Assembly: GCA_019843655.1 (NCBI GenBank) | Contig: JACDQD010000004.1 | Location: 6,882,001-6,946,000 of the forward strand | Origin: Lethocerus indicus | Lineage: Eukaryota > Arthropoda > Insecta > Hemiptera > Belostomatidae | Direction: 5' to 3' | Length of the DNA stretch: 64,000 nucleotides | Shown: positions 53,857-64,000 of the stretch, piece by piece | Numbering within the stretch: the stretch's first letter is position 1 | Layout of the letters: the number at the start of each line of letters is the position of its first letter | The notes under the pieces: generated by a model | Told to the model about the DNA's origin: nothing | Database searches by the model: none | The model's input: the letters and a program-made list of their open reading frames with translations, nothing else | Made by a program: the position numbers and the translations under genes

Positions 53857-55479
53857 CCAATGGCCAATAGAATTGGAAATATAAATTCGCATCGGAGAAG
53901 GTCTCTTGATCGATTCAGAAAATGAATCAAACGAAGCAGCCTAATAATGATAAATACCGACGTCAATTTTAAATTTTTGAACACCTGAAGGTCGCCCGCG
54001 TTTCATTGTCATATCGCGAACGCAAAAAATGTTGAAGAGAACTTTTGAATGTATTGTCAGAATCGAAAATAATTTCTGCCTGTCAGAAAACAGTTGTCGG
54101 CTTTTTGCGCTATTCGATTGATGTTCAATGTGTTTGTTCGGTAAAAAAAGTATTGAACCGATTATTCAATTTCCCACCTACGGCGAGGCCTCAAGGAAAC
54201 AAGAAAATGAAATACAGACTTCGTTGCAAAACATTGGTGGGTATTCGGAGCTAAATTTAAATAAATAATGTAAATTTCACGACTGCTTGGGCAATGTACG
54301 TAACCGAATGTGATATTCAGAAAATAAAATTTTTCACTTATTAGACATGGGTCCTGGGATCTTGGCCGTCGATTACAATGGGCGGCGCCGGTTTAATGCG
54401 CAGAACAATTAGAAAGTGGAAAATCGGAAGGTGGGGGATAATGTGTTACCGCAGTGGGGTTCTCTTAAATGGGATTTGTATTTAGCTTCTCTGGAATTCC
54501 CCTGGCTATTAGTCTTAATGACGAAACAATGACGATTCCTCAAGACCTATCTTCAAATTGAAAATACCTTGACGCTTACAATACTAATTATGATCGAGAC
54601 CGGCTTGTGCCTGTCCTACTACCGCACTGTCCCTATTATTTTTCAATCAAAATTTGTTTAAACGTTATCAACATTGGGTTATATTGAATGAGCAGCAGTA
54701 AAGGGGACTTCACTGAAAACCATAATGGTTGCAGTTTTATTTTTTCCGAATTATTTGTTGATTAAACACAAGCGTTTGACCTTAAACTCATGCTGTTTAA
54801 GCCCCTTCAGCCGTTGGTCTCTTTCCGTCCACCGCAATCGGAAAAGCGCCCGAGAAATCTACAAAATTTAAATATTTCAGGATTACCTCCCGCCTTTATG
54901 TACATTGCTCCTACGTTGTCAATCTCCAAGCGCCTATTTGTCCTTATGGTTTTAGTGTTTCCCCATCGCTGGTAGGTTTCGGTCCATGTAGGTATGTTGA
55001 ATTTAAAAAAATAGCTGTGCCGTCCGCGAAATTGTACCCGTTGTTGGAATGAATAAATAATTTCGCGAACTCTGACCAGAGGAATTCCAACAGTTTTTGC
55101 CGGTGCGAACAATCGCATTGTTCACTGCCAACAAGAATTAGCCTTCCCCTATGCCAGTAAATGCTTCGCGCAAGATAAACGAGTTCTAACTTGTGGCGTT
55201 GAATCATATATAAATATTACACATTTCGGACATAGATTAATTACTTATTTCATTTTAAAGACAAAAGTAGTTACAACAATAATAGATTTCCCTGTTTTGT
55301 TCTTTTATAATTAAGCAGTCTAGAAATGTCTTTATGAACTCACTTATATATAACTTTCGTAAACTTTTTTGCATAATTCAACTTATTTTAAGAGATAATC
55401 TGTGCTTATACCTCCTTTTCAATGCGTAACATTATTATTTCATTGACTTTATTTCTCCAATATTTTTCTTTTTCAACAG

Positions 55480-55482
<3 letters not shown>

Positions 55483-55541
<59 letters not shown>
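55483..55541. repeat. Long (AT)n microsatellite
   Basis: About 29 uninterrupted AT units, the longest simple repeat in the window. It is able to extrude a cruciform. Confidence 0.97.
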
Positions 55542-55542
<1 letters not shown>

Positions 55543-55572
55543 CGCTCATATATATAATGGAAATTCGTTTGA

Positions 55573-55594
55573 TCCCTCTAAAATTTTAGAGGGA
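55573..55594. repeat. Perfect 22-bp palindrome
   Basis: The palindrome begins TCCCTCTAAAA and its right half is the exact reverse complement. It lies 31 bases from a long AT repeat. Confidence 0.9.
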
Positions 55595-56375
55595 AAACCT
55601 AAGCAGGTCGACCTCAAGACCAAAGTGTTAATAAAAGTGATATTTGCAAAACGGATGACACATGTATAACTTAATGAAATGTTTGCAACTACCAAATATA
55701 TTACCGCGACGTACGCATACATAATGCAACGGTGTGGGAGGTTTTATACGATTGTTTATTCAACATTTTCAAGAACAACAACACACTTGATGTAGCCGGG
55801 TATGCGGGTTTAGAGAAACCTTTATGCTATTTTCAGCTCTCTGATACGCGAATTTATTATCCACATTGCGTTGAAAATTGGTCCTCTCCAATTCCCCACG
55901 GCAGTTTTCCATATCTCAAATAGATGAAGTGGAAGAAACTCAGATTAGAAAGTATTCTACTTGTTCCTTTAGTGTTTACTTAAATAAAAACATGCAAATC
56001 TATTAACATATTAAAATCTATTAGTTTATTTAATATTTCTATGGAAATTTATTAAAAAGAATAGCTAATAAAATAAAGATTATGTAATATTTATTAAATT
56101 CTCGAAAGGAGAAACCTTGTATATCCGGCTATGATTAACGAGCACTACACAAATATTATCAAGAAAATACCTACTCCCGAAAATATAAATTGTAGTACAA
56201 TACTGTATACAAAATTAAATGACATATTTATTATTCTTACACTGAAAATTAATAACCTTCATGTTAACACAAGGTTGAAATATAGCAAAGCGTATAATTA
56301 GAGTATCTTATTCGTGAATTTATAAAGTTTGATCACAGAAATTTAACAACTTAAGGTTAAACCTGTTAGAAACTG

Positions 56376-56398
56376 AAGAAAGGTTGAGAACCTTTCTT
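56376..56398. repeat. 10-bp stem, 3-base loop hairpin
   Basis: AAGAAAGGTT and AACCTTTCTT flank GAG. No U-run follows that would suggest a polymerase III terminator. Confidence 0.85.
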
Positions 56399-57722
56399 AT
56401 AATGACGGATTTTCATTAAGAGCAGAATTAGATTTGGGCCAGGATTTCGAAAGCGAAGGGTTGTCGAGAGAAGAAATTCACTTTGTGATTTTGTCGGTGT
56501 AAGAATTGAGCCTGCCTTTTATGTTTGAACCGGGGTCTAGACCTAAGCTTGTTGAGCCTCAAATGGCCAAAGGCACAAAGTTGGATAGAAAAAAACCGCG
56601 TCGAATAATAAATTCGGTTGTCGCATTAAATTAGATTCGACTCTTTGCTGTAACTTTCTAAACTATCGACACTGTTTAAGTTAGTCCCTCTAGGACTAGG
56701 TCTATACTCAGTCTCCAATTCTTAAAAATGAATGTGTAATACTTACTGTAATATCGAACATTTTGACCAGTTTTCCAAAGCACCTTACTTACGAGTCAAC
56801 CTTAATAGAGCAAATCTGTCAATATTTAACGAGGACACCATCCTCTGGGAAAACCAATGAATTTCACAGTTGCCTGCAGGTGACAGCTGCTACCCACCGG
56901 CCTTCTATTTCTTTATACCAACGAAATATTCATGTTAAACTTGTATTTTAGCAACCGCTGGTGTTTCATAGAAATGAGAAATGTCTAATTTAATACCAAA
57001 AAATTGAACAAAATTAGTAAAAAATTCGTAGATGACGAGAGTAAATGTGCATAATCAATTGCTTAAATCGTTGTTGATGCAATATCAATATTACCCTAGT
57101 AAATTTTTTGAAATATAGCGAATTACTACCGCAATCAATCGCGACAATCTTATAACATAACGCTCCAAGATGTACCTGGTCGTATTTCTATAAAAAAGGG
57201 GGCTTCAATTTCGTAAGATTGATTGTGTTATCCGAAGCCGGGCGGTTAAGTGGATTATTTCTATTTCTGATATCTAAACATGTGCCAATAGAATTTTAGG
57301 CCATTCACACGGTGCCAACCGCAGTTACAACGGTCTATATATTCATGGGGGTCTCAATAGCACATTAAAGCGCTAGATATTAATTTAGCGAATTCCCAGT
57401 ATCTTGTTATATTTAACATCTTGGCATATTCAGACCTGAATTCGCGCAGAAAACGTGACTGTTTGAAATGATTCTGCTATTCTTGGTACTACTAATTAGC
57501 ATTAAGCGGATGAAAATAGTGGACAAGAGTCATAGACAAAACGTAACTGCAACGTGGGTAATGTTTTGGTATGATAACACGGTATTGGATATATCAAATT
57601 TGGTAAACTATAATATTTATTATAATAGAATACTTTCAATATCGCGCATTGTTCGAATCGTATGTTAGTGATCTTTTTGCTAAGCGTTTCCACAGATTTT
57701 CCCTCAACATTCATATAGATAT

Positions 57723-57740
57723 CACACACACACACACACA
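57723..57740. repeat. Short (CA)n repeat
   Basis: Nine CA units. Confidence 0.9.
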
Positions 57741-59630
57741 ATCAGTTATACTTCGCTATTGATTATAATTTGATTTAAGCTCAGACTTTCAAAGGGGGCC
57801 GACAATCAATTAACCTAACTCAGTGATTCTGGATACTTCAAGCAGCACTCCGTCACTAATTGATCAACCGAACTGGAATGAAGTTATTGAGTTCGGAATT
57901 ACTCGGTAACGAATTTAAATCGACCGAACCTGTAGAATTTGGGCGGCGAGGTTCCTTTATGCACTGTACAACAGGCGTAATAAAATCACATGAGAAGACA
58001 TCGGTCCCCGCGATAGTGTTACGTCTCGATAAAATAGGAGTAGACCGGCGGATTGCTAGAACAATTTAATTCATGAATATTAAACTTACGTTTTTACTGT
58101 AATAATGTTTTTTCATCGTTAAAGCAACAAATAATCTTGCAAAAAAATTCTGTCCAATAATTGTATTTCCTGTTTAATGATAATATTTTCTAAATTTTCC
58201 AAATTCCGGCCATTAGATAGAGCCAGGTTTTTATTAATCCCCCTAGAATATTTAACATCCCCATACTAATGTTTAACAAGTGTTCATTCAAATTCTGACA
58301 GTATAAAACTTCTTCAATTTCCGTATTATTGGTTTAGTTTTCAAAATTTATTGCATTAAAATAGACGAACTCGGTTCGAAAATCGAGCGAGGATCACCTG
58401 TACGTACAATAACGTTAATCGTATCAGGCACGGGAGTTTAAAAAGGATCTTAAAAATCTCTGTTCTAGGTCAATATCGTTTGAATATATTATGATAGAAA
58501 CGGAGAAACAAACGGGCATTGGAACTATGCCGAGTGGGGACTGTTTTGGCTTGGACGCCTCACCTGTCGGCCGTGCTCATTACAAGAGGCCCCCACGGGG
58601 CCCTCTTCTCAACTGTCGCTTTGATTCATTGTACAACACTCACGTCCGTCAGTTTTACGCCCGCTCTTTGGCCGGCGTATTTATTTCAGAACGTATACAG
58701 ATCGTTTTCCAACCGTACAGACGTTTATAGGACGAGTACAATATTTCTAAGCCGCGTTATACATTTATAATATCGCCTACAGAACCTTTCAGGCTCAACG
58801 ATAACATTTTACAATAATAATACGTTCAATTCTAAACTAAGACGGACCGTGCAACTGGACGCGTGTTACGGAAGTTTTGTTCGGGACGATATGGAATACA
58901 AGCGGTCCCCGTCCAATTACACAATTTAATTAATTAGCGAGTATCCAGTTTGGGGAGATTAAGAATCCCTTTTTCCCATTAGAATATGAGTCGGCAAACA
59001 CGCCGATACACTTCTCGGCCTTTAACACTACCAGGAAAAATCGCCATATCCTTGCAAAGGACACGCAACGTGATTAATAACCGCACACGTCCGCGACTAT
59101 TTAGGTGTACGGAATAAAATAATTTCACGCGAAATACGATCGCTATCAGTATAATTTATTGCCTAATTTGTAATAAAAGTTATAAACTTTTAGTTAAAAA
59201 CAGCCCATTAGGTTCGTCCAATAGGTAGTGTTTTATATATTAGTCAATATGCAATAGTAAGAAAATATAGTTTTAGATACAAATATTACTGAAATTCATT
59301 TCTTGTACAACCCACGCAATATGTGCGCCGCATGAAAACTTCATGTATCAATTCCAAATGTGCTTGGAGCGAGGGTCTAGATAAGTATCCACCATTAATA
59401 AAACTGTATAAATTCGCTTAAACAGGTATAGTTTACTATCTCCTCTACCTATAATTCATCTACTAACGCCGGCTTTGTGCGCATATAAACGTCGAATTTT
59501 CGTTCACAATTTATTTTTGGCTGTCTGTTTCACCCGGAAATGTGTCCCGAAAGTGATGCACCGAACTGTTCCCACGGTTTATTTGTGCTGCCGATATGAC
59601 GATAATTGTGACCAAATACGGTTGATTGTC

Positions 59631-59648
59631 GGGTGGGGGGGGGAGGGG
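59631..59648 (+). other. G-quadruplex candidate
   Basis: G-runs of 3, 9 and 4 separated by single bases on the plus strand satisfy the usual four-tract pattern. Confidence 0.6.
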
Positions 59649-62600
59649 AGGAAGCGGACTTGTAACCGTCTCTTTCGCCTTGATTAAACCCTTATTAAAG
59701 CCCTTATTATGCGCTTCGAATCCACCCCCTCAGATCACGCACAATCAGACGGGGGACCAATCGTGTCTCACGACGGATTTTAGAAAATCATCAGTTAGAG
59801 TCACGCAGCCGCGGAATGGAATAAATCGGTTTACACAATATGCACAGAACCCGATGCTGGGGCTCAATATAAAACCAGTTATAGTACTTATCTATTGAAG
59901 ATATCTCAGGTGATACACAGTATAGAAACATTTTTTTACTTGATATTAGGCGGTAAATAATTAGCCAGATTCTGAATTTTTTATCGGTAAATTATAATAT
60001 TAAGAGGATGAATAATAATTAATAAACATAGACTGAAAAATTGACCATATGTCCAGGCCTCAAGCAGTATCAATCAGTCACACTCGAGCGCACAGTATGA
60101 ATATATCGCCGATGAATTATTGAGGCAAATAATACGTTGTGCTCGATAAGACACGAGGTTTTGAAAGTCAGACGGTGCCCGTTTACGCTGATTTATTGTG
60201 GCCAACCGTTGAGCGGTACGCGAACCGAAATGGAAGATTAGAAAAGAGTCCTGTGTTTATCTCGAGCCTGTCTCGATTTGCGGTCCCGGAACGTGATACT
60301 CCAGAGCGGTCATCGTACGATGGGTTCGCTTTCGCCTTCGGGACCATCGCTGCCTCTATATTATCAAGTGCATACGGGAATTATAATGTTATAATGCCGT
60401 ATGTGATGCACGACCAGTTATTATGGCAAAGATTGAATATATCAATCTAGAATTGATGAGAATTTTCCTTCAGAATTTAACAATTAATTGACGTTCATTA
60501 CGTTATTCAAAGTACCTTTTATTTAGACGTACGGATTTCTAAAGTTATCACCCGAGTGCTCATGATGAATGGAAAAAATCAGATTCTGTACTTTTTTTTT
60601 CTACGCGAAATTCAAATCGTTAAGAGATGTCCATTATTACATTTAATTTTAAAAAATATGCTCCATTCGAACAAACTAACGGCGAGACTTAACAAGTTAA
60701 CAATGACTAGTTTTCAATAGAATTCCCTTTAAATACAGATTTTAACTTCTGCGGGTTGTCAAACAGATAAACGCCTCCACCCCTGTCACTGAGATATTTA
60801 CAATACATACCTCTGTCATCTTCTATTTCCTTATCAGCCGATTCCCTGTACAATCTGTTTGTATATTGTGTACCGAAATCAAATTTTATGAACGAACACC
60901 CGCGTTTGAGTACTCATTTTAAATTCTGTTCGAACTACATTTTCTAATAAATATTAAAAAACCAATCACTTTTCGTCTCAATTGTTAAACAGGGGGCAAC
61001 TCGACATTTCAAAACGATGTTCGACCTGATCGACCGAAATTTTTGTGCTCAAGTGCGGAACATTCGTCCGGGCTACCGTCAGAATTTATTTATTTGACGG
61101 TCCGTTCGGAGATAAGTGTTGTGATAGGTTTTCACTCCATTTTGGGCAAGTGCCCTATTTGGAGCCGGACCGAGCGAGGAGCCCGGCCGGGCCCTCCCTT
61201 CCTTCACCCTTCTCCCCCGGTAGCTTGTTTTAACTCCACTGTCATAACACGTATAGAAATTGCATTGAAGCAATTTGCCCGATTGCGTCCTTAGCTCCGG
61301 GTTGAATTACAGTGTTTTTAGTGCCACTTAAACCGCTCTAGTAATAGATTTGTCCGTTATGACTCTTATATTAGTCGGCATATCAAAAGAACCTTATACT
61401 TTCTCTGCTACTGAGAGGAATGGTAATTTTTAAATCCATTCCAGTAATATTCATCTTAGATATATATAAGTAACTGAAATCTCTTGACGGAGTTATTTTG
61501 AATATTGAGATCAACATACAATCTCAACGTAGACGCTAAATATGTTATTTAAACTTTGAATAGGAGGATTGATTTTTGATGATATAATTACGGCGAATGT
61601 TGTACACGTGCGGCCGCCTTGAAAAGGCGCAATGTGTCGAAAGGTCAGCGCAAGTTTTGGCATTTTATCCCCCTATGAATAATTCTTTACAAATGATCTA
61701 ATGTCGAACGATCTGATATTTCTTAGAATCAAGTTGCAAGTTTCGAAATCGGGTTATGCGGTGTTGTACATGAAATTATTAAATTATAGGATACAAATTA
61801 CTACGAATAAATTTTCAATAGAATTAAGGCAACGTTTATTTCCGTATAATGTCATATCTACAACAGACGGGGCTTCATAACAGAGGAATAAGAAAGATCG
61901 GTTTGAGAAAATTATGACAAGACGGATGAACCTGAATAACGTTTAATAACTAAGTGTAATTAATTATTCTGTACCGAGCTTAATTCCCGAAGCGAATTAA
62001 TTCAGTGAAATATTTGTATTAGATTTTATCTTGCATTCAACATAATAACGATGATGATACGTTTAAATACTTATTAAACACTATTCCTTATTTCAAAACT
62101 TTCCCAGCACGTGTGCTGAAATTAATTTCGTAACAGGTGCCCAATGTGAAACGTCCCGATGTGTTCTAAAGTATAGTTATATAATTTTCGTGTCTACATT
62201 TTCATTAAATGAACTTCAATTATGTAATTTCAAGAAATGTCCTAGCATCGTTAGATGCTTGTATCTAAAGAATCTTGCGACTTCAGAAGCTAATCATCGA
62301 ATTCTCGTCTTCAGCTCCTTCGGCAGTCATCAAGAAGTCAATCACGACCGACGATTCGGTAATTGCCGTCCTCCAGCATTTTGAAATCCCGAAAGTGGCG
62401 GCTCACCCCCTCCCATCCTGATCGGCCAATTACGAATATGATTGATGGCCCATCAATATTAGAAAGTTTTTTTTATTCCCCGTTGCGCAACCGGTTGCGT
62501 TCGGGGCGCCGGGCCAACTCTTTTGAGGTTAGAAAGTGATTTTCTCTGGATTCTGCGGGGTCCGCCTTCCACCCATTGTCCGCCACCATTTGATTATCAC

Positions 62601-63188
62601 CGCCTGAAATCCTGTTATTGCTCGACCAGATAGCGATTCGGAGCCGTTCTGTTCTTTCAATCTCTTCATTGGGAATTATTTCGCAGTCGCACAGCCAGTT
62701 TTCTCCCATCTTATATTTGAAGATAATATACAAGCAAAATATTCCCGACTATTGCTATTTCAATGATGATGTGACATTCCACAGAATTACGCGGATATTT
62801 TTTTACGAGGTAATAATTGATATTTACTAAAAAGATACAGCTTACAAGATACATTTTTCATTTTATACCAATATTTTTTTGGTAAAAACGCAACGGTTTT
62901 CAATACTCTTGACGAGGATTCTCAAGATGAGAAGAAAGTAGATAATTTCTATATTTTGAAGTTATTGAAATACGTAGTTCAGCATTAAAACTCATTAGGC
63001 CAAATATACAAATGTATCGTGCTATTACTGTATTCAAAATACGAAGCTGACTGGATCCGATATGTGTTACAGAAGAAATTCAGAAGGTTACGGGCTCAAC
63101 TTGCCTTGCAATTTTAGTTGAAACCAACCTCCCGTTTTAGCGGTCAATAATTTTACAATTTCCAGCATCTCTGTGTCCATTGACATAC

Positions 63189-63213
63189 CTCTATTGGTTC
63201 CACTATAATCCAG
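63189..63213 (-). CDS. Candidate 25-base microexon, gene unknown
   Basis: Both splice sites are very good: acceptor agttctttcctcacag and donor CCAATAGAG followed by gtatgtc. Read from its first base it codes LDYSGTNR plus one base. The flanking intron is open in the same frame from 63345 to 63088, so a retained form would also be translatable. If real it could be an upstream exon of the FERM-like gene, since it lies on the same strand. Nothing in the peptide identifies a family. Confidence 0.2.
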
Positions 63214-64000
63214 CTGTGAGGAAAGAACTATAAATTGCGACTGCGAATAGCTCAAGTCTCCAAATGCTAATGCCCAGGAATTACCCAATAGCAAATGATA
63301 TTTCGGATTAACTACCTTGTAAATTATTGGCGGAATTATTTTCATTAGAAAGTCCGATCCAAGACAGTACTCAAGTTAGTTGCCTATTCGAAAATTGCAA
63401 AATCTTTTCACGAAGTCGATAAGGTCGTTTAACTTTAGGCCGTTACAATACAACATGTCCACAATTTCTCATGTCAAACGTCATATATATAACATTTAAT
63501 AACACCTATACTATGGCATTAAAAGTAGACATATACGAATAAGATAAAAATTTCCCTTCCTGGTAGAATTCTGTTAACGAAGTGTTAGGCACTGCTTTCA
63601 CTCGTGTGACCATAAAGCTAGAAACATGTCTAGTACAAAACATATTCCGACACCCTCAAAATTAATATTTCAAAATAAAATGTATAATTATACTATAACA
63701 AAATATATATAAAGAGTAGTAATTACTCCTATACACTTAAGTGATTGAAAATAAATCGATTGAATGGTGTTGCGTTCTTTATGTAGAACCCGAGAACTGA
63801 AAACAGATCCTAGGCATCCCGCAAGACAATATTCCGTGGTAAGATTCTCGATTGGCGGCTCCTATTCCGGGAACTTGGAAATTTATCGACCGGGAAGTTG
63901 TAGAGCCGGTCGGTCTGTTAACTGGGGGCCGGTTAGGCTCGGCCGCCGGATCCCATTTCGATTGCGAAATTCGAAACCGGTAGACCGGCAGAGAGAGAGA
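63214..64000. other. Non-coding stretch at the window end
   Basis: AT-rich to about 63780, then moderately GC-rich up to the GA repeat. Nothing gene-like is seen. Confidence 0.5.
63991..64000. repeat. (GA)n repeat cut by the window end
   Basis: Five GA units run into the last base; the repeat probably continues. Confidence 0.7.

Larger units (their letters stand above)
50631..63188. other. Non-coding stretch, probably upstream intron of the FERM-like gene
   Basis: AT-rich with small hairpins and two AT/CA repeats listed separately. A stop-free minus frame near 51010-51067 has no usable donor after it. Open frames at 52161-52511 plus, 54807-55118 minus and 60139-60450 plus have no recognisable motif. 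Confidence 0.5.

Noticed and set aside
1..64000. CRISPR array, prophage, operon or bacterial origin
   Set aside because: No regularly spaced direct repeats, no dense gene packing and no bacterial protein families are seen; splice sites and composition indicate a eukaryotic genome.

Overview
The window looks like nuclear DNA of an arthropod, most likely an insect. It is AT-rich (by eye roughly 60% A+T or more), has many di- and trinucleotide microsatellites, consensus GT-AG splice sites, long introns and scattered CpG-containing GC-rich patches. There is no dense ORF packing, no operon, no bacterial or phage gene, no rRNA and no complete tRNA that I can recognise. The species cannot be named from what is visible.

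The one gene I can support runs on the minus strand through the middle of the window. Two exons are well supported: 40877-41035 (53 codons) and 35908-36216 (103 codons). Both are phase 0 at each end, have good acceptor and donor sites, and have protein-like composition. A 20-base microexon (44219-44238) and a 52-base exon (50579-50630) lie upstream and keep the same reading frame, so the four pieces total 540 bases or 180 codons. The first 40-odd residues after the microexon match the start of a FERM domain central (F2) lobe. They are followed by an acidic, proline-rich insert and then a segment that could be the end of F2. The gene enters from higher coordinates and leaves toward lower coordinates, so neither its true start nor its end can be fixed here. 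A 51-base candidate exon at 6719-6769 might be a later exon of the same gene or of another one.

Layout: 1-6718 is non-coding with two GC-rich patches and an AT microsatellite; 6719-6769 is a candidate minus exon; 6770-35907 is intronic or intergenic, with AC, AG and TG microsatellites, a C-rich G-quadruplex candidate and a pyrimidine tract; 35908-50630 is the FERM-like gene segment with introns of about 4.7, 3.2 and 6.3 kb; 50631-64000 is upstream intron or intergenic DNA with hairpins, a long AT repeat and one strong-looking but unproven microexon.

The most unusual DNA structure is in the 4.7-kb intron: a perfect 30-bp inverted repeat (40433-40462 with 40497-40526) inside a segment bounded by a 12-bp direct repeat, and 130 bp away a tRNA T-arm-like hairpin with an exact RNA polymerase III B-box. 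I found no convincing undescribed multi-gene system. The open frames in the rest of the window are consistent in length with chance.
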